A stretch of 64,000 nucleotides of DNA from Tenodera sinensis (GCA_030765045.1 CM060972.1:58647273-58711272), one strand, 5' to 3'; positions 23,106 through 37,370 are shown, counted from the stretch's first letter. Made by a program: numbers and translations. Notes: generated by a model from the letters alone, not told the origin.

Positions 23106-24744
23106 AGCATACAGACTGTCTTGCTATTGGTAAGGAGTAGAAAAATTAACAAATACGCATTTTTTTTAAATTTCAACTTTGCCATTTCAGCTCGACTTAG
23201 ACTTCAAAGAAGAAAAAAGGAATATGGGGACATTTTCAAACTAGGGTTGGCAACATTGCCTCTGTAACTAAGTTGATGTATAATCTATGGTACACGACAA
23301 ACAGAATTTATCTACGTTTCATGTAAGGTTACGCAAGAAATGAGCAGATTCGGTTTTGTTTACCTGGCTCTTAATGTCTCCACTCCTTTGGTTTCTTTTA
23401 TCTGTCGTCACGCTCTAGTTGCACATTTGCGGACATAAAGGTATCAAGTGACTGCCATACAGTAGCTTATAGTTTTAGACAATTGCACATATGCCTGGAA
23501 AACTCAAAGTTGTGTGTATGTGAAAACATTCGTACATAACTCATAAAACTCGTAATGAACATCTATAAACTAATGTGGTCTCGTGAACATATTGTTGGGT
23601 AAATTTTACTTTTTAAGCAATGGGAAATTTACAATAATGGTACATATGTGTTTATTTATGAACATAATAACCAAAGGTTTGATTTGCCACTCTGTTACGA
23701 CTCTTCTACGCACTGAAATTTCAAATAAGCCATACTTTACTAACGATAGTGTTCTTAGAAACGATTTGAGACTAAGCAATATAGATCTCAGTCTGTGCAG
23801 ATTTGAAATAAGAAAACAAAGCATCTGTTTATATTACAACTAAGTTTTGTTAATAAACTGATGCAGAAAAGGAAGAATCACTGCCACTTCTTTTTCGATC
23901 GCGGTTTCAATGCAGTTCGACATTTGACTGCGTTCACGTCAATTTTTCGGTGCATCGATGATAATCAAGGTTAACCGATGTAGTTGATCGTGGTTTAACT
24001 TTGACCGCTGGTGATGAACAAACCAATTTCATTGATTACGGTCAAGTATAGCAGTTGGACACTTAAGAATTGGGTACATCAACAATTGGGCACACCGATA
24101 ATTATCTAAGACTTCAGGTGGTCCGTTCTTTCAGATAAGTGGAGAGGAGTTTGATTTTAAGGTGTCATTGAAGGTGACTTCCAGTTCGTAACTCAGGAAG
24201 ATAAGTTTGATTTTCTTTCCGTCGCTAACATGGAAACTCCCAGGAACAGAGAAAGATAACCCTTGTGCACTTTACAGTGGATATCAGTACGGCTTGATAG
24301 ATCTCGCAGATCTAAGAAAAGCTTTCAGAGCCCTTGTTTATGTGCAACAGTTGAGTTAAATGACAAATTCTGTGTTCAAGGAAAACGTAACGTTTGTATC
24401 AGAATGAATATACAGAATGGAAGTGAAATGATCCGCCAGACTTTAACAGCAAATTTCTCATGTTGTGAATAACAAGAAAGTCTAATACCAAAATGTTGAA
24501 AAGTTTATAGTTTTCTAGAAAAAAATATTTTTATAAAAAAAAATTGTCATCGCCTGACTGAATTATTATTGATTGAAGCTTCTTGATTGATAGCTATATT
24601 CATAGAAAATTGAACAAACGATAAGTTTTTCCTTTGGCATATTTCAATAGATTCAACGGTTTTTGTGTAAATTAAATTTAAAAGAACCCACAATTTGTTG
24701 CCTTTTTGTGGTAATAAGAAGTGAAATCTCGGCCCCAAGAGCGG
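23106..24744. other. Unassigned DNA
   Basis: No family recognised over 1.6 kb. It may be the oldest or most unique stretch in the left half. Confidence 0.4.
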
Positions 24745-26230
24745 AGGTCTCTATGTACCCTCATCACGCTAGATGTACAAAATGCATTTAATTCCACACC
24801 CTGGGACGGTATTCTCCAAAAGCTTAGTTCTCGGAATCTGGTCCCGTAGTCTACAACATGATAGCAAGCTTCCTACAAGATCGATCACTCCTAGTTGGGA
24901 CCCATAGTCAAATGGCAATTGTGCGCCGTCCCATAGGGCTCCGTATTAAGTCCTTTTTTTTTTTGTGGAATATCTAGTTTGACGGGGCCCTAACCATGCC
25001 CCAGGGAATCACTCTGACGGCCTACGCAGACGACTTGGCATTCGTTGTCATTGATGAAGATGCGGCGACATTGGAGAGGGTAGCTAACCTAGCGCTGGCT
25101 TCCCTAGACGCTTATCTAACCTCCAAAAGGCTTAAGCTAGCTAGCACCACATAAAACAAGTGGTTTTGCTGGTGGGCGGCTAGAAGATTCCAAATATCTG
25201 CCTTCGACTTGGCGACTTACATATCACTAGTCAGAATACAATCAAATACCTTCGTATTCATCTGGACCGTAATATGTATATGGGACACCACGTCAGGGCC
25301 GTTGTGGCGAAGGCAGGAACAGTCTTAGCTCACCTGAGTCGTATAATGCCCAATACTGGAGGACCGAGAGAAAGCAGCAGAAGAATTCTTTTATCGGTCG
25401 TGACTTCTATCTTGCTGTACAGTGTTTGTATCTGGCGTAAAGCGCTAGACTGGAAGCTATATACAACCAGGCTCCTGAGTTTACAACGGAAGGTTGCAAT
25501 CCACATTACAAGTGCCTATCACACCACACTTACCAAGGCTTTACTGGCTCTGGCACGACGCCTCCCATTTCTCTCTTGGTCAATGACCGCCCTCTACGAG
25601 AGCAGACCGATATAACCAAGGACGAGGCTCGACAACAATTGTTGGAACAATGGCAAGCGCTCTGGGACACCGATGATGGAAGTGCTCATTGGACCAAGTG
25701 TTTAATCCCGGACTTGATACCTTGGATTAATCGCCGGAGTGGAGAAAGTTTCTTACTGGGCATGGCTGTTTTAGGTCATATCTCTATCGATTCGGCCTTA
25801 GTGTTTCAGATGAGTGCATTTACTGTGGGAAGGTGGACACAGTGCAACACACGTTTTTTGACTGCATTAGATGGCACAACCTCCGACTCCAAATTGAGTT
25901 CAAACTGCCATCGTTCACGCCTCCACATGTGGTCCCCTTCATGCTTTCGTCTGGCACTCATTGGAGGATAATCAGCAAGTTCGCCCATGACATATTATCG
26001 TGCAAACGTCGAGAGATTAATGATATTTAAGACAATTACTGGCCGACATAGAGAACTAACACCATGAATCGTCTTCTTCTTGAAGTGATACCGTCTGGGT
26101 AGTTCCAAAAAGCTCTAATGATTCTGGAGGGGTTTTTTAGTTGGTAGGAACCCAACTCGCCGAATTCACGGCGTCTTTTGAAGATTTTTCTCCTGCCTAC
26201 AAAAAACTACTACTACTGCCACTACGCAAA
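24745..26230 (+). pseudogene. R1-like LINE ORF2, 3' half
   Basis: 5'-truncated. TLDVQNAFNS (about 24763) is the RT palm block. AYADDLAFVV at about 25021-25050 is the catalytic Y-A-D-D box. KYLRIHLDRN with RAVVAKAGTVLAHLSRIMPN (from about 25250) is the thumb. 25576-25830 covers the connector with DEARQQLLEQWQ and 25815-26030 the Cys-His tail CIYCGKVDTVQHTFFDC. That final zinc motif and the order fit the R1 clade. Breaks occur near 24950-24980 (T-run), 25150-25200, 25600 and 25800. A 3' UTR of about 190 bp ends near a run of ACT triplets at 26205. Confidence 0.85.
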
Positions 26231-26784
26231 GAGTAGATAATGAAGCAATCTAATAATTAACACTCCCACCCACTTATTCGCTTTGTAACTGAGAATGACA
26301 ATACAAGTTATGACAAAAATGGCAGCTGAAAGAACGAACAGATAATTTTAATGCAGGCAATTTGAAACAATTAAAACTATTATACTTGGTTTATACGTAT
26401 TTATACTTTCATTGTGTGTTGCTGTATTTTTTACGCCTCTAAAATTTTCGGCGCTAGCAGAATTACATTTCAACAATAGAATTTCATTGATCAGCAACAT
26501 TCAACCAATTACCAGATTGTAGCTTCATGTTCATCTTATCATTTGTTACAAAAGCTGCAATTATTGTGTCACGTGTAGCAATAGGATTTAAGTTACGCTC
26601 CAGAGCAAAGCAATAACTAATTGCACACAGAAAGGCCAAATGATTAATGAATAACAATATTTACTTGTAGGTAGAAAATCATGATCGAAACGCTATTGGA
26701 CATGAATGAATACTAGAATACCTTCGAAGCTGCCCGTCTTCTATGTGTGGCCCTAGGCTATAAGCCTAGTGGTAAATTCTCTCT
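26231..26784. other. Unassigned DNA
   Basis: Nothing recognised. Confidence 0.4.
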
Positions 26785-26875
26785 AGGTTCATAGAGCTTC
26801 AGGTTACTCGACATTTATCTTCTCAGTGTATGGAAAACCTCGGAAAACCCTAATCCAGATAACTCAACCTAACCG
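26785..26875 (+). mobile_element. SINE body fragment
   Basis: GGAAAACCTCGGAAAACCCT and CCAGATAACTCAACCTAAC match the frequent 'GGAAAACC..CGGAAAAACCCC' body of arthropod tRNA SINEs. No head present. Confidence 0.4.
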
Positions 26876-27034
26876 AGATTCCAAATCAAGATCTCTTGAA
26901 TGTGAGGCAGAATACAACAGAGGCCGCTACTTTTAATACTGTAATTGATGGTGTTTATTTCCTAGCATCTACTGAACAACGGCGTTGTGTATAGTCAGTG
27001 ACGTATCCGACAACATTGCTTCTTTTGTCTGTGG

Positions 27035-27130
27035 TTTGTATTATTCCCGCCGAGGGCAGAATTCAGATCTGTAATGGACAGATTTCATCAAATAGATCGA
27101 CGGGCCCTTAAACTCCACACTCACTCACTC
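27035..27130 (+). mobile_element. LINE 3' end with (ACTC)n tail
   Basis: GACGGGCCCTTAAACTCCAC is followed by CACTCACTCACTC. The corresponding motif with (ATTC)n tail occurs at about 46378-46458. Confidence 0.5.
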
Positions 27131-29093
27131 AAATAGATGCATTTCCGAGTGTCGTGGGAACTATACACAAACATCAGGTCTCCTGGACCAGACAATGCAG
27201 ATCTGTTCCGTAACAGGAAGTCTTATTTTTCGTTCAATTGCCAATCAGTGACCACAGTTCATTAATTAGAAACATTGTAACACTTATTGGGAGGCAGTGG
27301 TGCACTCACTTCCATTTATGTTGTGTGTCTCTGCAGCTTAGGAAGGCATTCTACTGGCCTTCATAGGTACTGTAGGTATAGCAAGGAGGAGGTGTGTGTG
27401 TGTATATTTGTTTACGTTTTCGCGCATGCAGTGACGTCCTGTTTTACGTGCACAATTCTAGATTACACACATATGGATGCATAACTTTGAGCTATGTCTT
27501 CAAATCGCAAATCGGCTTCCCACATGCCCACAATTCTTCCTCGATACACCACAATATTTGCATACATCGTGTCAGCTAGAGTTAAGGGACACAGGGACTG
27601 GATTTTCTAACATTTTCAATTTTGCATCTGTTTACTTGAAAATTGACAATATGAATAAACAAAGAAATGACAGTGTCAAAGGTCAATGTTCTAGCTCAAA
27701 CAATTTCTCACATTAACATATTTAAACACTTTTAATTAGAGAAAAAATACTTCTCTTTGAACCGCCATCACATCTTTTACTAGTGGCATTTTCTGATACT
27801 TAAGTAAACTGAAAACAAATTACAGTATTTGATTGAAATTGGTGATCTTACTTATAGAGAAGCACATTTTTGTTACAAAGACGTTCTTGGTGTTAAAATT
27901 TCTTTGCAATATAGATAATCTTCTGTGAGCCAATGTATAAACCATCATAAAATGCATATCTGAATCTTTATATAACACGTTTGTGGTTATGTGTGCAAAT
28001 TTAAAATCAGAGAAAAGCTGAAATCCAAGGAATACATTTCATAGAAAGTGCAAAACTGAGGAGGGGCGGCGGGGGAGAGCACAGAGTGATATACATTGTG
28101 GTTAAAATGAAGCGCACGGGTGACGTAAACATATCGGTGTACTTTTAAAAATGGCGGGTCGGAAAAATGTTTGACCAAAATGATTCACAAGTGTCTATAG
28201 AATATTTATATGGTATACTTCCAAAACCGAAAATGCCATTTCCACCTAAAAATGTAGTTCTAATATCCCTAACGTACGTCACTGCTTGGTCGAACAACAA
28301 AGGCAGAATGCTCCACACATGCCCCTGCTATGAATACGCTAGCTGAGAGGGTTGGTAAAGTGCCCCGTGAAGCAGTTGAGACGGCATATGGATATGGAAT
28401 CCAGGTTACGCATGCAAACCTTAATCCGCTCTCAATCCAGGGAGTCTTGCACCACTCGGTACACTAAGTCACATATTTAAAACCAGGAATACTCGGAAAA
28501 ACAATATGGAAAAGGAGATTTCCTATACTATCCTTTGGCGTGGATGTGGCTTGGAAAAGGCAATGACCATAATTACTGCTAACGCCGTTTTGCACAAAAT
28601 CGCAAGATCCTCAGACTATTGGAGAAACTGTGAGATATGAAAGGAAACGATATCTGAGATGATGAATCTGTTTCCGAAAGAGATTTAATATAACATAATG
28701 ATGATTTCACTGGGAGAGTAGTTCGCCAAGCCGTAATTAATAAACATTTCAATTGAAGTAACTGCATTAATTTGCTTTTAAATTTATACTACTAGACTAT
28801 TTATTTTTTTAACAGAATAGCTGTATTAGTATATTTATTGTGAACATTTTACCCACATCACTTTAGATTAAAAGTAATTAACTGAAAACTTTAGAAACAC
28901 ATGTTTTGTTCTTTGGTGTATTAATAGAATATAAACCTCTAAAATGTAACACAAATTACTTAAAAATTAGCCATTTGTTGATATCCCTGCGCATTCCACT
29001 TATGCTTTATCACTGAATACTGCATCACAATACGTTACAAAGTACCTTTTGTAAGTTTTCAAATTTGAAGGACTCTCTTCTCAACTATTACCG

Positions 29094-29095
<2 letters not shown>
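27131..29095. other. Unassigned DNA
   Basis: Nearly 2 kb without a recognised repeat. Short frames at 27287, 27477 and 28579 lack motifs. Confidence 0.4.

Positions 29096-29157
<62 letters not shown>
29096..29157. repeat. (GT)n microsatellite
   Basis: About 28 GT units. Confidence 0.95.
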
Positions 29158-29460
29158 TGTTATTTTTCAAATAATGTTTAAAACTAAGACTAAAGCGATT
29201 CAGTCTTGAGCAACAGGACTTGAGTGGTTTTACCTCTAAAGAAGTACGTAATAGCACTGTGTACAGTCCACTCCTGTTTGTGCACCCCTTTTCTTATCAT
29301 AATGACGACATAGAGCCAACCGCTGGAACCGCCCAGATGATCAAACGAAACATTACATCACGTCAGATTAGTGGAAAAGCAAATCTGTCTGCAGCGCCTA
29401 TAATTATCGGCAACCAGAGAAGTCTTCAAGAAAGTCATTCTTGCTACAAGATTCCAAAAG
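29158..29460. other. Unassigned DNA
   Basis: Nothing recognised. The long frame running through it is extended only by the repeat that follows. Confidence 0.4.
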
Positions 29461-29838
<378 letters not shown>

Positions 29839-29877
29839 TCACTATTATGAACTTCAATATACCGTCGGTCTGGGTGG

Positions 29878-30290
29878 GTCTCTTGGTCATATATTCCTTG
29901 TTATGTGTTTGAATTTTCCAATGCTCATAGTTTTCTCAAATTGGGATACTTGGGATACATTTAATTGTACACACCTGAAGCTATTAACAGTGAAGCAAAT
30001 TGATCCACAAATAACACTTACTGTGATAAATATTGAGTGTAACTCAATTTATTAAAGTGAAGTGTGAGTCTCTAATTACTTTGTTATTTTTGGAATACAT
30101 TATCCGTTTTTTTAATTTCGTCCATGAAAAACAATGGAACGACAAAGTCATCACATAGTGACCAGCTCTTAACTATCGCTTGAAGTCTACTGATTCCCAT
30201 ATCTACCTTGCACCTATAAGAAAATTGGTAATAAGATAATTTATGCAAATATTTATCTCGATTAACATGAAATTAACACTCGCTGAAATG
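29878..30290 (+). repeat. AT12 family, copy F (3' part)
   Basis: ATATTCCTTGTTATGTGTTT, then AAAGTCATCACATAGTGACC, CTTGCACCTATAAGAAAATT and TTTATCTCGATTAACATGAA align with the 3' half of copies A and E. The 5' half is absent; the TTC/TTA array lies in its place. Confidence 0.7.
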
Positions 30291-30344
30291 TCAATTTTTT
30301 AACATTTGTTTTTTTAATCTGTAGTATATTATTAATTTTTGCTT

Positions 30345-30600
30345 TTAAACACACAAAAATTCCAGGCACTTTGGAGGATAGGTAATGCATATGATTAAGG
30401 AGAAACTATTTGCTCCAGCACGGAATCGAACCTCCATATCAGATTTCACCGGGAATACACCTTTTGAGCCCCTCACATTTTTTGGAAGCTCGTAAATAGA
30501 GATCCAAAAACATAACCGCTGCGCGGTGTTTTGCCACTGCGCTGCCGGAAACACGATAACGCAGCTGATGCGCACAAGGTCATGCGGTTGACTTATTTTC
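30345..30600 (-). mobile_element. tRNA-like SINE, antisense, fused with AT12 piece
   Basis: The minus strand has GGAGGTTCGATTCCGTGC (about 30417-30434), a good B box. Just before it on that strand is an AT12 5' piece (30438-30480, TTTCACCGGGAATACACC on the plus strand). The junction looks like a chimera or nested insertion. Confidence 0.5.
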
Positions 30601-30640
30601 CTCTGTTCTGAAATTGCAGTATTGAGCTGACGCACTATCG

Positions 30641-31132
30641 TGTGCTTGAGCTATTACAGTGTGCTTTATTATTTCGTCCTGTACTTAGTCACAAAGTGTA
30701 TTATGGCTCAGCATTTGTTTTCTACTACACAGTGTGTATTTATTTATGACTCGTAAGTGTTAATTCAGTCAGCTCGCCAAGAGAAATTGCATTTGCATTG
30801 CAGAAAAATTTCCAGGTGATCTGCAATTTCTATCTCTGGAGTAACTTAAACTGTAAAGTGTACAAGACAAACCCACACAGTCTGGAAGAATTAAAACAAA
30901 ATATCTGCCAGGAAATTGCCAGCATTTCTCAACGTGAAGGTGGCCAGTTTCAGCATCCGCTTTAATTACATTGGTAAGTAAAGCCTTTAAAAGTAGCTTT
31001 GAAAATGTATGGTTTTATCGCCGCTCTTCTAAGACAGCGGCAGTCGGCGACGAGCGCAGAGGACCCGTACAGACAAAACACAGTGCAGTCGGTTCACAGT
31101 CTTTTGGATCACCCGGTATTTGTTTGCATCCA

Positions 31133-31134
<2 letters not shown>
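30641..31134. other. Unassigned DNA
   Basis: No recognised family. Two overlapping frames near 30971-31134 gain length only from the GA repeat. Confidence 0.4.
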
Positions 31135-31209
<75 letters not shown>

Positions 31210-31335
31210 CTAAAAATGAAACATCCCATAAATACGAAACTTAGTATTTAGGTTCAGCAACTTCCAAAGATGACACATTAAGATTTTCGAGAAAATCCCG
31301 CCCCCGCCTAATACTTATTACCTTTTAAACGTCAC
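31135..31335 (+). repeat. AT12 family, copy G: (GA)n plus internal part
   Basis: (GA)n of 72 bp (31135-31206) is followed by CATAAATACGAAACTTAGT, TTCAGCAACTTCCAAAGATG and AAGATTTTCGAGAAAATCCC, the family's segment just after its tandem-repeat position. Confidence 0.65.
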
Positions 31336-32182
31336 ATGCAGCATTTATAATAATCTAATTATTAGATTCTCTGAACAATATTAAATGGTCTTAATGAGAT
31401 GAGAACAGACAGTATCCAAAATTACCACTAGCATTCTAGTTATAGTTTAACTAGAAATGGAAAGTTGGTGTTTTTTGTTTCAGCTGTTTGCTTCGAGAAG
31501 GAAAGTAGGCATCAGGACCTCAGCTGACAACACTCCAGGAAAACTAAGTGCAAATTGCACAGGTTAATGCCCGAGTCAGCGCGTTTTAAATCTCGAACAA
31601 AACATCGAAAATTAACATCGATTAGTCGAACTCTTCCTTATTCCTGGCAAACAAGAACACGAGGTTAGATAAACTCCAAGTTTGTTGTTTCTTGGTAACC
31701 GTTCGGCACGTGAAGATAATCTTGTTTATTGTACAAGCGCATCTGTCTGAAACAGTGGAATAAGCAACAACCGATAACGTCTAACTTACATTATTCTTCT
31801 GAATACATAATAACATTTTTAGTTTCTCTACAGCTGTTTCAGATGTCTTCGGAAATACGCAAAATGAACAGGTATAAATCTGTTACAATTCGAATTTAAA
31901 GTCGTAATTAAAAAGGGTAAACTGTTAAAAAATTGTGTAGCTATTGTTCCATTCTTCAAATTGTCTGCATAATTACATGTATAAATGTACATGGCTAATT
32001 TATTCTACGTGTTCTAACCTAATCTTAGAGGGAAAAGAAAACATATCCACGCATACAACGTTCGCTACCCATTACAACTTACATAATTCCTGATAATATT
32101 TTTATGAAAGTAACTTTTCTATTCACGTTAAATTATCCAAATGAGTTTCATTAGAAATAATATCAAATTAAAAACAGTACCG
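31336..32182. other. Unassigned DNA
   Basis: Nothing recognised. Confidence 0.4.
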
Positions 32183-32385
32183 AGCAAGATAGCTCAGGCG
32201 TAACATCTATGGTCGGCATTCTGGAAGTCGTGGGTTTGATTCCCGTAGCCGACTATCCTGACCATTTTTTGTTTCACGGGTCGCCAGGCGAATACTACGA
32301 AGGATTTACATATCCTGCGAACTTACTGTATCTCCATTTCGTTACATTAATAATTTAATTTCACCCTTCATACCGTTAGGTTTCT
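32183..32385 (+). mobile_element. tRNA-type SINE
   Basis: A box in GATAGCTCAGGCGTAAC (about 32190) and B box in GTGGGTTTGATTCCCG (about 32230), followed by TTTCACGGGTCGCCAGGCG. The spacing suits a tRNA head. Resembles the unit at 53.4 kb. Confidence 0.65.
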
Positions 32386-32800
32386 TTCAAGATTGGAAGC
32401 GTTGGCGAGCGTCGTGGCAGCACCACGGCAGGGGGAACAAATGCGCTTTGGAAATCTCGTCCGGATTGGAAGGCGAGCCTACTGGTTTTCGCCCACCCCC
32501 TGGGACGGTACAATCAAAGGGGGGGAGGGAGCGGTTTCCGAGTCCCTCCCCTCTTCGGGAGTACGAACCCCCGAAGGGGTGGGAGAGGAACTGGGCTGGG
32601 CCAGTCTCCACCAGGGTGCTTCTAACTGGGAAAAGTAGGGACCCTGCCACCTGCTTTGTCGTGGTAACGTTCCAGCCGCCCTTTGAATTCATTCGCCTAG
32701 TCCATTCTTCCGGGGGTTCCCCGTTAGGGGTATAGGTACAAAAGATGTCCTTTCGGTCGAGGTGCCAAGCTCCCCGCTGCAAGTTGTTATAGAGTCATAG
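32386..32800. other. GC-rich block, retroelement 5' region suspected
   Basis: Abrupt rise in GC with runs of G and C. A hairpin pairs 32548-32559 with 32570-32579 (TTCGGG/CCCGAA plus CCCC/GGGG, two-base bulge). Frames of 81-131 codons run on both strands, which is typical of GC-rich noncoding DNA; none has a motif. A LINE 5' UTR or long SINE body is possible. Confidence 0.4.
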
Positions 32801-32979
32801 AGTCTACCTATGGCAGTATTCAGTGATAAGGTATATGTGAAATGTGCAAGATCAGCAAATGAAAGTAATTTTTAAATCATTATTTGTTCTTTTAGGTCAT
32901 TTAATGCATTTTAAGGTCATACAGCCATCATTATAGTCATTTTTAATATTCTTTAGGTCATCAAAATCTGGACCTTCTC

Positions 32980-33383
32980 ATAACCTACCTCCTGAAGGGC
33001 AGGACTATCATCGGGGAGCATCATGCCTCACTACTGAACCATTTGAAGGGTGCAGTTCAGGTTGAACGCCCACACCTTGCGAAAAGAACGTTCTTTCATT
33101 ACTATTATGCACCTTTACACTTGTCTGGGATTGTTGCCGTAAAACTGCATGGCCTTCGTCTCAATCTTCGCCACATTCGCCGGATTTAGCTCCCGGCGAT
33201 TACTTTCTGTTCCCAAGCCTGAAGAAATGACTGGGTCTACAACGATTCAAATCAAATCATCGGTCTCAATCTCGGACAGATGCTTATTTTGCGGTTGGAC
33301 AATTGTTATTTTATAAGGGCATTAATAATTTGGAAAGTCCTTGGACTAAATATAAATTTACAGGTGACTATATTCACTAACAA
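32980..33383 (+). pseudogene. mariner transposase, C-terminal half
   Basis: Begins within YLLKGRTIIGEHHASLLNHL (about 32985-33045), continues VERPHLAKRTFFHYYYAPLH (the catalytic HQDNAPxH block, with its Asp lost). Then come a shifted SPDLAPGDYFLFPSLKK-like stretch (about 33180-33225), DAYFAVGQLLFYKGINNLE near 33280-33340, and terminal GDYIH and a stop. The order is that of classic mariner. N-terminal half and inverted repeats absent; frameshifts near 33200 and 33350. Confidence 0.85.
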
Positions 33384-33651
33384 AAATACTAAAAAACATC
33401 TTGATTCTAATGGTAAGAACAATAATTGTTCTAATTATTAGTACACACCCCTCTTACACTAAAACACCTTACGAAAATTAAATACTACGTTATAATTCTC
33501 AGAAACTACCTCTACCATGATTAAACCACTTATTTAGAAATGTACTCTGTTTAACCCATTTGGTCGAAATATTATGTAATTGTGCTGTGAGATCTGGTAA
33601 AAATCGTAGGTTACCTTACAAAGTGCAAAAACAAACCAACTCTTATTAGTT
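33384..33651. other. Unassigned AT-rich DNA
   Basis: Nothing recognised. Confidence 0.35.
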
Positions 33652-34622
<971 letters not shown>

Positions 34623-35348
34623 CATTTACTACCTCAAATTTCTAAATATCTAATATTAGTATTTGTGCATTTGAGCTAGGACTAGGGGAAATTATACGAT
34701 ACCTTAAAATTAAAAAAATGCCCCCGTCTACTCATATTTCATTTCCTTATGTCCAAATCTGCCCCATTATGCCAATTTGATCAGAGCTTTGGACACCTGA
34801 GGTATCAGCGAAAATTGTGAACTACGCCATTCTTCTTCGCTTACAAAATGCACTGGTGCAACGCTGGGTAAGATAAACATAATAACGCCCGGTATCATAG
34901 ACGCAGTTTGAGTGCAAGATTAGTTAAACCAAACTAAACATTTGACTGCAGGCGCCGTTTTATACGGGCATGTTTGGTTAGCTAAACAGCAGTGCAATGG
35001 TATTGGTATTCCTGAATGCTGAGAAAAGAAGACGATCGCTGATCTCTTCTTAAACAACTAAATGCTGCTGGTACACGTACTAGCTTAGAAAAAATATTAA
35101 AATATTCTCAAAATAATGGCCATTCACGATGAAAATGAAGTATAATGTTAAATTAAGGTGATAGGCAGCCATTCACAACGAAAAATGGTAAGAAGTTCTA
35201 TCGCCAATGTTCTTGCACAAGTAAATGCCGTTGGTTACTAAATATAATATTGGTAACGCTGTTGGTACGAAAAAAAATGGTTAATGCCCTGAAATAATTG
35301 CACACTAAATGAAAAATATGTGTAACAGTTTAGTGTTAAATTAACATG
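34623..35348. other. Unassigned DNA with recurring CCATTCAC motif
   Basis: CCATTCACRA recurs near 35121, 35168, 35351 and 35601, the last two being the SINE's duplicated target. The first three suggest a diverged repeat or transposon end. AAACTAAACATTTGACTGCA near 34930 is also TE-like. Not classified. Confidence 0.3.
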
Positions 35349-35359
35349 ACCATTCACAA

Positions 35360-35599
35360 AAAAGTCGGCCTGAGTGGCTCATTTGGTTAGGCGCTGGCGT
35401 ATTGATCCCAAGGTCGCGGGTTCAAATCCGGCCCAGACCGATGGTTTTTAAGTGTGCTTTAAAAGAACAGCTTCATGTCAGTAAATTTATTGGCATGTAA
35501 AAGAACCCTTGCGGGACGAAATTCCGGCACACTGGTGACGCTGATGTGATCCTGGCAGTTGACAGTGTCGTCAAACAACAAAATATTTGTTCCATCATC
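35360..35599 (+). mobile_element. tRNA-derived SINE with perfect 11-bp target duplication
   Basis: ACCATTCACAA stands at 35349-35359 and 35600-35610. A box GAGTGGCTCATTTGGTTAGG and B box GCGGGTTCAAATCCGGC are both intact. Bases near 35366 (TCGGCCTG) pair with CAGACCGA near 35435 in seven of eight positions, so a tRNA acceptor stem is still visible. Body about 150 bp, ending in a short CATCATC tail. It looks comparatively young. Confidence 0.9.
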
Positions 35600-35610
35600 A
35601 CCATTCACAA

Positions 35611-37029
35611 TAAAAAAATAAGCTTTGCAGTAACGAAGTTCGTAGCAATTTAGGTACATTCAGCTTTTAGCTTCGCATCCTGTTCGTGGTAAACAAAGTT
35701 TGTTGCATGTATTTACAGCTACTTCACACTAGTTATTAGGACCTATTTGTATTCCCATATTCTACAAATTGTTCATCAAAACTCTCTTTCTATTTACTTA
35801 AGGACAATCGCGCCCGAAATAGAACGAATTGTAACGAAATGAGAAAATCAATCCACTTCTCTGTCGCTTTATTTTCTTTCTAAATGTTTGCACAAATACA
35901 CAGTTCTTAGTAGTTTTTATTGCATGTTTTAACTTTAAAATGAGTCCACGTTTAAAGCTAAAATCGTAATTCTAGCCGTAGAAATGCTAACATATTGTTC
36001 CTAAGGTTGGCAACGCTGTAAACTTTTATTTCGGTTTCACGTGATCATCCCGTGCCACGTACATAACCTACTTTTCCTTTTTCCCATGTGTGGCTTGGTT
36101 AGCCTTTTATTTTATCTTCCAGCAACCTTATCACCTACAGTTTCTGCATTACGAGTTTCTGCAAATAAGAACCAGACTGTATGGACATTTAAAGATAGCG
36201 CGTTATCTCGGACACCTCTGCGTTATTGTTTTGGTAGCGGCCTGTTATCAGTCTCAGTGGCGGCTGGTTTCAAGGTCTAAGGCAAGTGTCTCAGTAGCTC
36301 TACAATATACATAGTATACAGAACCAAGGGACAAAAATGTTATGCGTAACACTCACAAGACTTTACAAATCACGATTTATTGATGTATTGGGAATATGTA
36401 TTAAACTGCCAATAAAGTTGGCTCTGGCTGCTGTTTAATTTAACTATGCACCTATTGCATTACTAATTTATGTTTTAAATATATGTTCAAATTATTTTTT
36501 CTTGCTGTTTATTTTTACCTCTAAATATTGTCTTATGTTCTTGTCTAAAATTTTATTCAAGCCCATTTTCCTATTTGTCTTTGATCATAGACTTTATCTC
36601 CAAATCTCGGTTTCCCTGTACTCAAATACTGGTTTTTGTCTTTTGTTTGTTTAACTCCAATTACTACTAAATACGAGACCACAGTAACGTAGTAGATATT
36701 GGATAACTGAATAAATGAAATATAATAATTTAATATGTCGAATAAAATAAAACAATTTTGAACTAACGATAATTAGATCCTATTTATCTCAGGTTGACAT
36801 TAAAAAAGAAGTAAAACAATGAACAACTGGTTGATAACCAGACACTAAATGGAATGAAATCGAGTTTTCAAAGATATCCATACATAAAACAATTTGTTAC
36901 AACAGGTACAGATTAAATGTACAAAGCTGTTAGCCACGCTGAGAAAACAAAAGATGGGAGCTGCGATAATATTCAAACAAAAGAGTTGAAGTTCAGCATT
37001 ATTACATTTCTTCTTTTTTCCCCCCCTTT
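35611..37029. other. Unassigned DNA
   Basis: No recognised family; two overlapping frames at 36041-36314 lack motifs. Confidence 0.4.
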
Positions 37030-37370
37030 ATCTCATTACTCTCGCCTTATGTAGGACTTACACGCCAGGGCCTAGGCTCAGATGCCTGTCGGGGAGCAGA
37101 GGAACCTACATATAGGCAGGCCAAAGTGAAGACCTGGAAGCGAGTGGTCAGCCAAGCACTAGGTATGGTAGCGAGGAAGAGGATGATATGAAATGCAGGC
37201 AAAATCGATAATTGGACAGGTGATAATGGAGCAACTGGTGGAATAAGTGGCGGGGGAAACCGGATAAAGCCCGCCCTGATGCCGCTTCGTTCACCACGAA
37301 TGCGGGTCCTTGGGATGGAACCTGGGACGCTTGGTCCAAAATGCAATGACATATGACTGCAATAGTCGCC
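37030..37370 (-). mobile_element. SINE, antisense, same body type as 55.6 kb
   Basis: The minus strand reads CCAGGTTCCATCCCAAGGAC, CCGGTTTCCCCCGCCAC, CCACCAGTTGCTCCAT and CATTTCATATCATCC. The same order occurs at 55660-55810 on the plus strand. B box decayed. The overlapping 120-codon frame is not a gene. Confidence 0.7.

Noticed and set aside
32387..32782. 131-codon minus and 95-codon plus frames
   Set aside because: Both strands open in the same GC-rich block, no motif; likely compositional.
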